From Massospora cicadina (taxonomy: Eukaryota; Entomophthoromycota; Entomophthoromycetes; Entomophthorales; Entomophthoraceae), in assembly GCA_022478985.1 (NCBI GenBank), contig JAKSZP010015881.1, positions 62,001-126,000 of the forward strand: a DNA stretch of 64,000 bases. Direction: 5' to 3'. The notes under the pieces are model-generated. The model saw only the letters and a program-made list of their open reading frames with translations, searched no databases and was not told the origin of the DNA. Shown one piece after another: positions 25,450 through 37,689 of the stretch. The translations under genes were made by a program, and so were the position numbers. Within the stretch, counting starts at the first letter, position 1, and each line of letters opens with the position of its first letter.

Positions 25450-25954
25450 CCCATGATTTGCCATGCTACTCAAGGTCTAGTCACCCACCACCCGTGGCCC
25501 CCCAGCCACACCAAAGTGTGCCAAGTCGTATCTTTTGAGTTCCTTTGTTTTGTGATCTCTTCCCGTTTCTGTTTCCGCTTTTTCTGCTCCTACATATTAG
25601 ATGTGTCTGTCCCCTGGTCAGCCATCCTCGTATTAATAATAAAAATTATTAAATTATATCGTTTTTTATGCATTTTTAATAATCTTATAATATTTTTATC
25701 AATCTTTTATTTTTTCTTCTTTTTTTCCATGGGACTTGACTTTTCTTTGGTTCAGCGGTCCATCTTTTTATTTTAATCCCCCAAACTGGATCCTAGGTAT
25801 ACTTAGACCTACCATTTTTATATGGTTTATAGGTCTTATTTTTAAAGATTTAACCATCTAGTTTGGTTCAGTGGTCTATTTTTCAGACTTAACTAAATCA
25901 TTAGAACATAACCAACTTAATGGTTCAGCAGTCCTTAAGGAACTCTTTTTTCTT

Positions 25955-28900
25955 ATTTTTATTTTTCATTTATCCATTGCTTTAAATACTTAGCATGGAC
26001 TCAATTTACTATCCTTCCATCCAAGAGGTTCTTGATGGAGTAAGCGTACATCACCATCTTGGTGATAATCTTGAATGGACCTGACCACAATGCATCCAAG
26101 TTGTTTCTTCTCCCAAAACCATGCATATCACAATAGGCAACTCAATCACCTATTTGGTATTCTAATAAGGCTGGTCAATTCTTATTTTCCATCATTTTTG
26201 CTCAAATCCTTTTCTTCAAAGTAGTATCAAATGCTTGCAATTGCATTTCAATCAGGATATTTGGTAATTGGTTCAAGTACTGCTCGGCACTCATCCCTGA
26301 TGTTGGTTCAACCACTGAATATAAAATCAGTGGCAACATGGCCTTCCTCCAATATAGCAACTCAAACGGCATTTTTCCTGTCACTGTTTAATGATTGATA
26401 TTGTAGGCAAATGTCACCGAACTCAGGTACATTCCACATACAGAAGTTCTTCCTGTAACCAGCTTCCTCAGCGTCATAGCCAGCATCCCATTGACTCGTT
26501 CTACCAGTCCATTTGTCTTCAGCCAGTAGGGTACAGACATGACTCCTCTGATCCCCATTATTTTTTTAATTGTGGGATCACATGAGACATGAAGTCTGTC
26601 CTATTGTCACTCAGCAGGACCTGTGGGCATCCATGTCAGTAAACTACTTGATCTAGGATGAACTTCGCAGTACTGGTAGTATCTACTATTGCAGGGCCTT
26701 CGGCTTGACTCATCTTATCAGATGGCAGATTGCAGCTATTATGTACTTGACTCCCCCTGTGCTCATCATCAGATGTCCCATCAAGTCAATGGACACTGTA
26801 TGCCAAGCTAATCCAGAGCGGACCAGCCATTATCCAGTTGTATTATTATGTGGGTTGTGCAAAAGGCACTCCACACAGAAAGCCAGATAGTCCAAAACAT
26901 CATAGTTGATTGGCTCCCAGTAGTACTGGCAAATATGGTTAGTCATTTTTCTCAGGCCTCAATGCCTGACAACCTTATGAGTGGCTTATATGATAGTCGC
27001 TTGTTCTGACAGCTTTGGGAATAGTGACCGCTTCCCATTGATCATCTTGAAAACTTGTCCATTATTGGTCTTGGTATTTTTCATCGCTTTTTAAAGCGCA
27101 CCTTATATTTCTCAGGGCTCATTCCCAATTTCTTCATCGACCATTCTCTGGAATAGCTCATCCGCCTGCTGGTATACCATCTTGACCATTGGTAACTGTG
27201 ATAAGCCATTCACATTCTGATGAGAAGCCCCCGCTCAGTGGACAATCTCATAATTGTAAGCATGTAACTTCAGTGCCCATCAGGCCAGTCGTCCTTCTGG
27301 TTTTTGCAAATTGTGAAGCCAATGCAACGAGGAGTGGTCCATCATCACTTTTAAGTGTGTTCCAAGGGATGTACATCAAAAAGTTTACAGGTGTAAATGA
27401 CGGCAAGACATCACATTCCGTTACAGTGTAGTTCCTCTCAGCGGCTGAGAGTGTCAGCTCACATATGCCACTGGATGTTTGTCCCCCAGTTCATCTACTT
27501 GGCTCAATATGGCGCTGATCGCCATCAATGAAGCATCAGTTTTTGTAATCAATTCTTGATTAAAATCGGATATTTTATAGTTGGAGAATTTATCTAATAC
27601 TAGCGTAAATATCAAAGGATTTCTGTGATTCTTCATTCCATATGAATCCTTTCTTTGGATCCTTTAACAAATGGAATATGGGCTTGGAAATTCTGGAAAA
27701 ATCCTGAATAAATCTTCTATTGTATCTGACCATTCCAAGAAACACTTGGATATCTTGGACACTCTTTGGCACCGCCATTCGTTCTATGGCTTCAATCTTT
27801 TGGGTTTGCGGTTGCAGTCCACTAGAGTTAATCAAGAATCCCAGGTATTCCAACTCTTTCTTGAAGAAGTGATACTTCCTTGGATTATACTTCAAGTTGT
27901 ACATGGATAGTCTCTTGAATACTTCTTCCAAGTGGTGTAATTGGTCAGTAAGCGTCCTACTGAACACATTTATATCATCCAAGCACACCAGGACGCATGA
28001 CAACTTCAAGTCATTTAGTATAGCGTTCTAGGCCATCTGGAACTTTGCAGGCGCATTGCATTAACCCTGGGGCATCCTTGTCAGTTGATATAGCCCCTGC
28101 GCAGTGATAATTGCCCATTTTTATTAGTCTTCACTTGACAAATCTATTTGCCAATATCCTGATATCAGATCCATCATGGAGAAATACTTCGCTTCTCCCA
28201 ATTGATCTAGCGCATGGTCAATTCTTAGTAGTGGGTATGAATTCTTCTTCATAATCTTGTTCAGCTTCCTATAATCAATCACCACCCAATTTGAGCCATC
28301 CTTCTTCTTTATGATAAGGATTGGGCTCACCCAGGGACTCAACAATGGAACTAGAAGCCCATGCTTCACTAGTTTGCTAATTTCTTCCTCCACCAACGCT
28401 TCAGCCACCTTTGACCATAGAATCAGTCTCATCCTGATTAGTAAATTTTCCCCAGTATTGACCTTGTGAATCACATCTCTTGCGCATCCCAAATTGTGGT
28501 CATCCTGGGCGAATACTTCCCAATATTTTTCAAACAATTTGAGAATCTCCTCTTGCTGCCCTTCTGTCAGATCAGCGAGTTGCTCTTGATCTATGAATAG
28601 ATTGATACTCTCAGTTACCCCAGTTGGTAATCCCATTTCATCAAGGGTCCCAAAATCATGGAATTTCCTCAATCCAGCCATCAGGATTAGGTGAACAAAT
28701 GTGACGATCTGATTCTTCTCAATCTTCATCAGTTTTTCGCTTAAGTTCTCCAGGAAAACTCAAATTTCTCCTTGGACCAGCATTATTATTCCAGGAGCCA
28801 CCCATGGCTCTACTCTGGACTTTTTCCAGGGGCTTCCAACCTCCCCATACAGCAGCTCCAGTATCTCTAATGTCAACCCCATGTTGACCATCATCTGTGA

Positions 28901-29400
28901 TCCTGGCAGTATGGTTTTCTCATTCTTGATCCTCAGTGGAATTCCCTGGTTTTCTAGGATTTCCGTCGGCGTTTCTTGTTTCTTCCAGACAACTAATTGG
29001 TATAAAATTGGAACAATTCCATCATTGTATATCAGGTTGATGAAGTTATTACTTCTATTCAGTGAAGCTTCCCATCCTTCTGATAGACTAATAATAACGT
29101 CTGACCCAATATGGTCAAAGTATTATCCTCAAATTTACATTTAACTCTGTACTTTTGTAGAAATTTCATCCTGATAGAAAATTATAGTTTTGGTTGGGCA
29201 AAACTATTGCTGGTGCAGATTTACCAAGGATCCAAATTGAAGAGGTAGAGCGCTATATGCTCACATGAGATGGTGGTATTTGGTCCAGCTGTCCCTTACA
29301 CTTTCTTGTGTTCCAAGTCAGGAAAGACCTTTATCCTATCTACCAACTTGGTCGAGACAATATCAATGGGAACTCCACTGTCAACAATCGCCCTCACCCA
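25955..29400 (-). pseudogene. Gy-C pol: protease, RT, RNase H, integrase (broken)
   Basis: Read downward. Protease core RAIVDSGVPIDIVS (about 29390-29340) has the Asp-Ser-Gly catalytic triplet. RT (28124-28729): LVPLLSPWVSPILIIKKKDG, VIDYRKLNKI, YFSMMDLISGYWQIDL. It continues at 27590-28009 with the catalytic box as VCLDDINVFS, both Asp kept, and EYLGFLINSSGLQPQ, VQVFLGM-like and YNRRFIQDFS. RNase H: LITKTDASLMAISAILSQ (about 27.55 kb). Integrase: LLSDNRTDFMSHVIPQLKK (about 26.58 kb). The end GPFKIITK, then VHAKYLKQW (about 25.96 kb) lacks a chromodomain. Best preserved gypsy pol here, but with many TGA, TAG and TAA stops. Confidence 0.88.
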
Positions 29401-29599
29401 TACTCGATTCACTAGTATATATATACATACACTCAAAGTATTGTAAGATAGTATTTAATGGGTGTATAACAGCACTATTAGCTGAATTAAGATGTGAATG
29501 ATTTGTGACAATAAAATCAAACGATTCATTGATCAAGCTGAGGGGGATTGACAGGTTTGCCTCATATAAGTGAATTTTGGTCAATTCTTTGCGATTGTC

Positions 29600-31103
29600 T
29601 GTGACTCAAATCTTGTCCTCAAGTTGTTAGGCGTATAGCTGAGCAACTTCTTTGATTTTCTCGGGGTTGATCCTCTTCACCCCAAATCTACTTACTGCGT
29701 TCACGTCCAAATGGCTACTTGATACAGCTGATCCTGCACGTCTTCATCCATGAACAGATCATTGATTTCAATTTCATCGTGCATAATATCAGGAGGAACA
29801 GGCTTCTCTGCAGCTATAGACTGTTCCCTGCCTAGGCCATGGGCCCTATTCCTGACTCCTTTGTGGTTGCAGACTCTTCTGCTTGCACCACATTAATTAT
29901 ATCTTTGGGCTTCTTGCAGTGCACAGCTCAATGTCCTTTTCCTCTGCACTGGTAAAAGACTTTCTCCTTCTTATTAATCCATTTATAGTCTTTGAGCTTA
30001 TTCCCCAGCACAGTTCAGTTATTCATCTCCTTAGCGCCTTCGTTACCCCTCGTGAGATTCAAATTTTGTACTGGGTTTGAATTGAAACTTATATTTGGGG
30101 CATCAAAGGTAGCTCCTAAGATTTTCAAAGTGTCTACCATCTGAGAGGTGGTAATTTCCATTGCAAACACAGAAGACATCATCTGATGCAAATTGCAGTA
30201 AGGCCAAAGGGCCACTTGCAGTGCGATCAAGGCATTAAAAACATCCAGCTCTTTTGCTCCAACCAGGAATTGCATTTCCTGGTATAAACAATCGGTGAAT
30301 CTTGCTAAGGATTCATCTTTATATTATTGAATGCCCATAAACTCTTGTTTGCGCTTTGACATGCGCGTCAGGCTTCCAAGTTCCTTCATAATGGCCACTT
30401 TGGCCTCTGCGTACAACTAGCTGTCCCCTTCTAAATGAATCAACAGTAGGCTTTGACAATCAGTGTCTAGGCAATTCATCACCATCAATGCCTTTTGATG
30501 ATTACTGTATCCATACATAGTCATATCAAACAAATAGAAAAATGCTGGGGCGTTATCCCAATGGAAAGTCAGCAATTTTATTGCCACTTTAAATTACTCT
30601 GAGGTTTCTCTAGCTGATTCTCTTGGTTCAGCTACTCAGCTCACTTGGGGAGTAATTTTGGGCATCATCTCCAATATAGCTGTAAAAGCGGGAGGCATGT
30701 TTTTTGGTGTAGTTGTCTTTCAATTTAGTGTATGGGGAGTTCTTTCTTTGGCGTCAGTCACCACATATGGCTCACATTTGCATCTGTGAGTCTTCAACTC
30801 CTTGATCAGTTTAATCAGCCACTCAATATCTGCGCTGTATGCTCTTAAATGAACGCAATCTGCTTCACGTTCTGTATCAGAATTAAGACTTCTGAAAACT
30901 AAGTCCCCCTCTTTCTTCTACAATGATATTCCTTTTCCAAGTAACTCATTTCTAAAACTTGCGACATTATTGACCCCTTCCTCCATCTTGGTGACTCTCT
31001 CCTCCAAGGCTGCAAATTCTCAATGATCCAGTGAGTTTAGGGAGTTCTGGTTAATGGTTGCCAACTCTGTCCATAGTTTTCTTATTACATCTCTATATGA
31101 CAT
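29600..31103 (-). pseudogene. Gy-C gag (broken)
   Basis: Starts MSYRDVIRKLWTELATINQ at 31103, about 30 bases after the PBS. The capsid-like core has LLTFHWDNAPAFFYLFD, NHQKALMVMNCLD, AIMKELGSLTRMSKRKQEF and DCLYQEMQFLVGAKELD (30015-30600), the layout of the Gy-F gag core (FLY-FESSMEE, KLKHI-SCL). The zinc knuckle near 29912-29965 is degenerate: one Cys of the first pair is Phe (FYQCRGKGH) and a stop precedes AVHC. In-frame stops are frequent and mostly TGA. A start upstream of the PBS is impossible, so 31103 is the natural start. Confidence 0.75.
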
Positions 31104-31130
31104 CACGTTCCAATAACTTTTACTCAACTA

Positions 31131-31149
31131 ACCCCTGTAGTGAGCACCA
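31131..31149 (-). other. Primer-binding site of Gy-C
   Basis: On the minus strand TGGTGCTCACTACAGGGG follows the LTR end TTTTAACA after two bases. The same sequence is beside the Gy-B 5' LTR and, with small changes, beside those of Gy-A and Gy-F. Confidence 0.75.
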
Positions 31150-31151
31150 AT

Positions 31152-32268
31152 TGTTAAAAGTTATATGTTTTCTGATTATTCTCAGCCAATAAACCCTATA
31201 AATGTATTAATTGCACAGGTTCAGTTGTGCACTTCTCCGCTTTGTTTTGATAGTGAAATATAATCGTTGATAATAGTATGGAGACTATTATCTGTATTTA
31301 AATTGGAGTACTAGATTTTGGTCCAATGCTCGGCCAGTATTTCCTCTCAAATTACTAATGATGTCTTGAATAGGGATTCATTCCCTGGTACCACTTAACA
31401 CAATCTACACTCAGATCCCTGTTTATGGTTTCTCTTTGATAACACAAAGTTGACAGCAATCCCTAATTCAATTCAGCTTCTTCTCTAGATCCTTACTCTT
31501 TATCCTAAAGAGTCTCCCAATTTGAGCAGAAAGAAATAATTTTCTTGAGAAAGGATAGAACTCAAAATGGATTCTGATAAAGTATACTAAGATACTACTC
31601 TGGTAAATGATCTGGTAATTACTTAAAGTTTTTTATTAGTGAATTCTTTAGGGAATTTATAGTAGGAATTCAGCGCCTAACCCTTGGTTAGCACCTCCTA
31701 AATGAAATGGCAGCCGTTGCCATTTTTCCATCCTTGTCTCAGCATCCATGGTCTTCCCCATCCTGGATAGGATTCCATCATTGGACATCATCAAGACCTA
31801 AAATGGAAAGAGTCAGAAAACGTGTCCCTAATGTTTTCCTCTTGATCCCAGTGAACCAACCATATTTGGCAAGTTACCTGCTTAGGTAATGGTACTTGTT
31901 ACCCATTAAGGCAGGTCACAAACCAACTGATTGTTTCACTAGTTTCAGGCAGCATCAATCGCCTTACAACTTGATCCTTAAATTCCCAATCAGTTGATGA
32001 TGTACCCAACTGATACTAATCAGTACACCTGATAATTAAACAACTACCAGATGCCCCTATTTCATCAGCAACTCTTTCTGACAAGATCTTAATCATTCAT
32101 CCGGAGAGATCTCTGACAGATCTGACCCATACTAATGAATTAAAATCACCCAAACATTATTACCCCAAAATCAGGATCAACCAATATCCCACTCACTTTG
32201 CATTAGGTCATTACCCCTAATGATCCCTGGTAATCTAGTCGGCTGGGAATTTGGGCAAAAATCCCAAC
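31152..32268 (-). repeat. Gy-C 5' LTR
   Basis: Partner of 15420-16545. Minus-strand start GTTGGGATTTTTGCCC (the expected first T of TG lies at a changed or lost base) and end TTTTAACA next to the PBS. It should contain the element promoter and polyadenylation site, but I could not place them. Confidence 0.9.
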
Positions 32269-32273
32269 CTCCT

Positions 32274-34155
32274 TGGCAAGTCTCATCCAAAAAGACTTGG
32301 TGCCATTATGGAACCCATTGCAGTAGGATCATTGAGGCCTAGGATTCTTCTGGTCTCAACAAGTGACCCCTCGGCAGCTGGAAGAAATGAATGCAAAGGA
32401 CTTGGGGTGAAATGTAGATTCACAAAGTTCATTAAGCGCTTCCTTAATTTCCCACATGCAAGTGAAGCTGGTTTTATGGCTAATCATGGTCATTGGACCT
32501 CAGGATATGATCCCACCGCAAAGTTGACCTCAGTTATGGCGTCATCCAATGTAATGCTAATATAAATTACCAAGGGTTGTGATTGGGCATAGAATTGGCC
32601 GGCAACCTCCACAGGACTTTCTGTTTGTTCAGAAGAATGTCTACTAACGACTGCTTCTTATTAGCCAAGGTTTAATTGTTTCTGAATCCCTGGATTAGGA
32701 CGGTATGGACTTATATCCAGGTGTTTCACTCTCTTAAACGGGAATTTATAATCTCCCAGGCATTGCTATTCTGATAGAAGTGGCTGTGCTTCACATTCTG
32801 TCAGTTGGTAACCTCTTCCATTGAGCTCTCATAAGTGTACAGGAAAGAGACAACGCTATCCTGCCTGAGGGTAAATTCCTCCTTGAAACTAGGCTTAAAG
32901 TTATTCACAATAGATTTGGAAAGATTGTTTACACTAGGAACTGATGCAGGCTCAGAAATCTCAGTTTTCTCATAGTTGCAAGGGGCCTGGTGATCCAGTC
33001 GTCGTCTTAATCCTCCTAATCCTCTTGAATGTCATCCCATTTTTGGTTTAGAGAGGTATTGGAGGCTTTATGTCAACAGGCTCCTTCAGCGCTTAACTTT
33101 TGGAACATTGGAGAAGCATATGACTCTTAAAGATACTCAAGAGTGTTTTTAACCCATGATAGGTTTACTCAAGTTGGGTGAAGAGCTATCAGTAGGCTTG
33201 GTGAATGTGATAAATTTATCTGTCTCAACTGATAAGGCCTCAATTAAGACTCTAAGGTCAATAGGGACTCCATCTACTCGGAGCTTGCACCCCTGAGCCA
33301 TGTTGCATATTTGATCCCATAATGCAGCAAGTGCCGATTAAGACGTCTTGTTTGTATGAGTCATTATAGTCACCAGTAGTGGGCATCATGGGAAGAAAGG
33401 TACTTCAGGCCCATTTGGCCCTCCTGTCTCTCTTGGACCTTCTGACCCTTCACTACAAGTAATGGTATTACACGAGGATAACTCTTGGTAGTGCTGGAGG
33501 GTCCACACAAAGCCCTTAATCTGGTTGAGACATTGGTTCCAGGTGGCCTCAAGGAATTGTACATTTTGACGGAGCTGGTCCTCAAGGCAGCCCAAAATTT
33601 CACTACCTAACGCTGAGAGTTGGTTATAAGCCTAGTTAATTAGTCAGTTATAAACAATGGCTTACCAATTGTTGTTAATAAAGGAGGAGGCCGCATTGTA
33701 GAAATCAACATTATTTGAGTGTAGGGTTTGAGTAAGCCCTAGTTGTCATGATATTTCATGGTGATGCAACCTTACTATTTATAGGAGGTAATGTATAGAT
33801 GGATTGACGAAGCTTCAGAGATAGCGTTCATTGCCCAAAGCTAATACTACTAATGGTAGTAGGGCCGAGGAATATAAATATCACATTGTTGAAGGTGCTG
33901 AAGAGGCATGGGAGTGATTGGAGCGGCCTCCCACAGAGTTGATGCCATATAATAGTTGTTAAATAAACTCGTTGAGGTTCTCATATTGGAGTTATACTAA
34001 TAATTGTCAACGGATTGTAGGGTGAGCCTGAAGGTGGTCCAAAACTCTAGGATTTTATGATCTATAAGAGGTACCTCATACTGAGAGGTGTTATCTATCA
34101 AGTTATGATTGTCAACAATCAGCAGGTTGTTTCCTTGATTGATATTATTCTCCAT
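32274..34155 (-). pseudogene. Gy-B gag with decayed collagen-like stretch (broken)
   Basis: Starts MENNINQGNNLLIVDNHN at 34155, 37 bases inside the PBS end. It aligns along its length with Gy-F gag (58628-60640): LEDQLRQNVQFLEATWNQ near 33.55-33.6 kb is almost identical to the Gy-F segment. Next comes SEGSEGPRETGGPNGPEV, a short relic of the Gly-X-Y run seen in Gy-F. Further on SFLYTYESSMEEVTN (about 32.83 kb) is the conserved gag core. The reading is cut at 32268 by Gy-C and resumes at 15419 (CMKDETLYADTP in place of SMKDEALHAEIP of Gy-F). Many stops; no intact frame longer than about 80 codons. Confidence 0.78.
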
Positions 34156-34191
34156 TTTTTGATATAGACGTTTTCACTTGGACAGCTTGGA

Positions 34192-34211
34192 GCCCCCTGT
34201 AGTGAGCACCA
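34192..34211 (-). other. Primer-binding site of Gy-B
   Basis: Minus strand TGGTGCTCACTACAGGGGGC directly adjoins the inner end of the 34212-34688 LTR. It is identical over 18 bases to the Gy-C PBS although the LTRs of the two families are unrelated by eye. Confidence 0.75.
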
Positions 34212-34688
34212 CTTTTCTCAGCTTAACGGTTCTCTTGTTGCAGCTGAAGTTCAAAAATGGGCTTAAAGATGTAAATTAGCAGAGAGGTCAATGAAGACAA
34301 GATGATGGGGCGAAATAGGCTACTTTTTTTGAGTTAAAAAGTGTTGATACCTTTAGGATGTGGGGACGTGGAACCTAGGGGACCTCCATGGCTCTGTATA
34401 ATCAGGATCTTTTTAAAACCTTCTGGAGAGAACCTGGTCAATGCCCTCATTATTCTGCGTCATCTTCATGACTACAATGGTAGTGATTGTGCCTCTTGAG
34501 GTTTAGGAACGGAGGTGAAAATTCCTGAAGGCATCTCCATCAATTTTCAAGCATGTGATGCTTCCTACTCAAAGCTCTCATTGGTGCCTTCAGGGATAAA
34601 GTTTCGTTAACAATGGCTTGAGAGGCAATTTATCAAGTAACAATTTGGGAGTGGAGATTTTGACTCAATATCATCTCAAATCATGACA
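34212..34688 (-). repeat. Gy-B 5' LTR
   Basis: A 477-bp copy paired with 11267-11741. Minus-strand start TGTCATGATTTGAG at 34688. The inner end is GCTGAGAAAAG, not a clean CA, so it may be mutated. Plus-strand bases after it (GTTAC) find no clear duplicate beside the other LTR. Confidence 0.82.
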
Positions 34689-36690
34689 GTTACATTTTTC
34701 ATATCATTTTTTCCCACCCTGTTAGTATTCTGATGTCCCAAATCAGCCAGCCATCAATGTGCTCCATGCTTTCACCTCCAGTCGTGAACTCAGAACACTG
34801 CATGCACCTATATCGCCTTCCCAGTTCAGCGCCCTGAAACGCAGGCATACCTGTTATGCCCCTTGTCTGCCCGCCATGTCAGTGCCTGATTCTCCTGTGA
34901 GCCTGCACAAAGCATTGACCCATGTCTCATACCCCATCTCCTATGCAAAAGCTGTGTCAGTGTTCATCATGACTTCTACGCCCATCATGTCCACCATGTC
35001 TATAAAAAGTGAAATTTGAGTGTCTAAACTGTGCTTGTGTCTGCAGATCCTGACGCTACCCTCTCTCCTTGCCTCCGCCATTGCTTGCCAAGGCCTTAAT
35101 CTTGCAAGGAGTGTCATGATCCAACTTAAGTCATTCGTGGCATTCACATTTTAAAGTACACTTTAATTTTGAATACTTATTTTTTTGGACCTCAGCATTA
35201 CTCCCTTCAATTTTTGATGCCAGATTCCTTGGTTATACATCATTTAGTTAATTAAGATCAAGTAAAAAGGATTTTTAATTTTGACAGCACATCAAAATTT
35301 TGCTACCTCTTTGGTGTTTACTTTCTTCTGTCCTGTGATATTTTACCTGAAATGTAGTATAAATGTGTCCTTAAATTTTAAAAGAGAAGGGTGGTTAGCC
35401 TGACAGAGTAATTCCTGCTTCCATTCTAATGCAGGTTTTGTTCAACACATGTTTGAAACCTGTACTGTCTACAAAAATCTCGGTGTGGTATATTTGTCCC
35501 AAGTTCAACCCACCTTGATTATTTTATACTTTAAAAGAGAACCCCACCTTGGAATTCTTTGATGGCTTGTTGATCGCCTCAAGACAAGCGCTTTTTCAAA
35601 TAAAACTGATAATGGTCTTAACTTTAGCTTTTTGTTTTTATCAGCTTTTTCAAAGCTATTTCACGTTTAGGCCATTGTGGCAGATGACATTCTACTCCAC
35701 TTGGGCAATGCAGTAGATGATTGTTCATTTCACCAATAATGTATACCTATAGGGCATCTTCTGCGCATACTCATATACTAGATGAGTTCAGAACATGCAA
35801 TCCTCTCCTGAACTTAGCAATGTCTTAGAGTAAAATCCCCAAATCAATTTAGATTTTAATTGACTATATATTATTTTACAATCATTTAAACCTAATTTTA
35901 TGAAACATGCTCTCATATTTGAGAGGTTTTTATATGCAATATTGCAACCCAAAGGTGCATAATTGCCCCATGATCAGCCCAAATTTATCTGTCATACAGA
36001 TGACAAACAATAAATAGGAAATACTACTACGCAATTACAAAATAGAAAATACTCCTTTTGGACGTTGACATGCCTCTTGATAGCACTAGATACTCCCTAT
36101 TCATCCTGTCAATGTGTAAGTGCATATTGTGCCAAACACAATGATTGTCATAAAAATCCGCCTCAGGACATGAAATTGGGTTGAGTAAATTGTTGTCAAC
36201 TTGGTAATTGCCATAAGAACTGCTTGTTACACCAAAGCGGCCATAAAATTGGGCATGAATAATTTAAAAAATTAATTGCATAGTCACTAATTTGGAAAGG
36301 TGCAAGCTTTTAAAAGCAATTTTATGCTGAACCATCATATTGAGTTATGATGTTAAATTTGGAGTTATAATGAGATCCATCAGTTGGATTAATCAGTCAG
36401 AATCAATAATATTAAAAAGAATTTAACATGTAAGTCGACCACTTAAAAGCTAACATGGAGCACTATTAGAATTCAAAAGGCGTACAATCTGAACATATCA
36501 AAGATGGGACAATTTTTAGTTAGAAAACCCTCTTCTGTATTTGTTCCTCAACAACACAAAATAATCGCCACTATAGATTAATGCCACAAATGGGAAGGAA
36601 ACAATAGAAGAGATTCAGGAATGTCAAAAAATGAAATTTCATATTAGACATCAGTTAATAGCTTGTGTTAAGCCATATCTCAATTTTCAA
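34689..36690. other. 2.0-kb stretch with no recognisable gene or element
   Basis: Mostly AT-rich with short frames only. The longest, 34759-35019 (+), has no motif I recognise. No LTR, PBS, RT or LINE tail was found. It lies between the outer ends of Gy-B and Chr-D and could be old host sequence or a decayed element. Confidence 0.4.
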
Positions 36691-37523
36691 TGTTGAAATA
36701 CAAAAGTATCATAATATTGGGAGAGAGGCAATCCAGACGTTGACATTCTCAGGGAAACTGAAGCGCAGAAGGTCGCAAAAGGGACAGCGCCAGGCAAGAA
36801 GTGTAACAACAAGGCAAAGTGACCAGCAAAAAGAAGCAACGTTGTAGGCAAACTTGGTTGTGTTTTATCTAAATTGGGTATATAAAAACACACATCAAAC
36901 TAACGAAAACCATCAGGGACATGAGTCTCCAAGAGTGGGGAAGGTAGCCTAAGAACTGTGGCGAAGATGTGGCAAAAGAAGAAATGGCGGAGTAAGCAGA
37001 ATAGGCCGTGGTGCGGGTGGGAAGGTTTGCGCTCAACTTGGGAGTAAGACCAGGGTGGGAAAAGTACTCCAGCCATCATGATGATAACAACCAAGTTTTT
37101 CTTTATGAAAATAAAAATTGGGAAACTGGTGCAAAAATATATAAACTTTATTTAATTTAACTGTTTATCTGAGAAAAGCAAAGCCTTTTTACATCTTGGG
37201 CCTAAAATTTAAAGGGAAGTTTCTCTATGATTTCAAGCGATCAAAGAAACTTTATCTGAGCTTTAAATTTTCTCCTTTCAACATAAACAAACTTTTATAA
37301 ATTTGTATGAACTCCATAGCTTCATAATGCGTGAATTTCCAGATTTTCTGCCTATGGCGAGCTGTTTCCCTCAGCCCTGGATGGCAAAGTCAGAACCCAT
37401 TTCTGGTCAATGACCTTAAGGAGATCATCATTTACCTTTAAGGGTTCTGTCCTTGACTCCAAGGGCTTATTTGACTTTGCTTTAGTGGGGCGTTTAACAC
37501 CTTAAATATCAATAACTGTGACA
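36691..37523 (-). repeat. Chr-D 3' LTR
   Basis: About 833 bp. Minus-strand start TGTCACAGTTATTG at 37523. It shares CAGAACCCATTTCTGGTCAA and TTTAACTGTTTATCTGAGAA with the right half of the 5' LTR (51786-52185), and AGCGCCAGG and CACACATCAAACT/CGCACACCAAACT with the left half (44698-45171). The outer boundary near 36691 (TGTTGAAA) is from alignment. Confidence 0.78.
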
Positions 37524-37689
37524 TCGCCGTACACTCTTGGATGAGGTTCTGCGCCTTCTGAGGGGACATTATCCAAGGCAAAGTTCTTGTGGGGGTGGGA
37601 AGCTCAATGACGGCCAAGAAGGCTTGGGCGACAGGGTTTACACCGTTGAGGAACCTAGCATGGAAGTCTCAGAATATGTCATGAGCATT

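Larger units (their letters stand above)
20243..25637 (+). mobile_element. LINE L-2, near full-length non-LTR retrotransposon
   Basis: A 5.4-kb unit flanked by AATAAAAATTAT (20231-20242 and 25638-25649), a likely 12-bp target duplication, though low in complexity and next to the A/T tail. The 5' end (CTTTCCCGTTATTATCACTTTT) resembles H-1 and L-3. ORF1 is at 20328-21720, ORF2 at 21845-25449, and the 3' end has CTGTCCCCTGGTCAGCCATC. It lies between pol and the antisense ORF of Gy-C, so it inserted after Gy-C. Coding regions carry few enough lesions to be followed end to end. Confidence 0.88.
15420..32268 (-). mobile_element. Gy-C, Ty3/gypsy LTR retrotransposon with nested H-2 and L-2
   Basis: Bounded by 1.1-kb LTRs (15420-16545 and 31152-32268) that look over 90 % identical by eye. 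Order on the minus strand: 5' LTR, PBS, gag, protease, RT, RNase H, integrase, a spacer with an oppositely oriented ORF, PPT, 3' LTR. Flanks read AGGAG and AGGTG on the minus strand, a 5-bp target duplication with one mismatch. The uninterrupted homologue in Gy-F (about 60559-60572, TTGTGAAGAGGTGG) shows the pre-insertion site. H-2 and L-2 lie in the spacer. Net length without them is about 9.5 kb. Confidence 0.9.
11267..34688 (-). mobile_element. Gy-B, Ty3/gypsy LTR retrotransposon, split by Gy-C
   Basis: Two related LTRs (11267-11741 and 34212-34688) bound it on the minus strand, with a PBS inside the right LTR and a G-rich PPT beside the left. Gag is at 32274-34155 and pol at 11990-15400. 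The inner 16.8 kb is Gy-C. Joining 32269 to 15419 gives minus-strand sequence collinear with uninterrupted Gy-F around 60560-60600 (GCATGAAGGAYGAG shared). Net length without inserts is about 6.5 kb, normal for gypsy. No clear outer target duplication was found. Confidence 0.85.

Noticed and set aside
15420..32268. The two 1.1-kb repeats as a host segmental duplication
   Set aside because: TG...CA ends, adjacent PBS and PPT, and gag-pol between them in matching orientation identify them as LTRs.
34759..35019. Short plus-strand frame as a gene
   Set aside because: 86 codons, no motif, no neighbouring exon-like frame or splice pattern that I could support.
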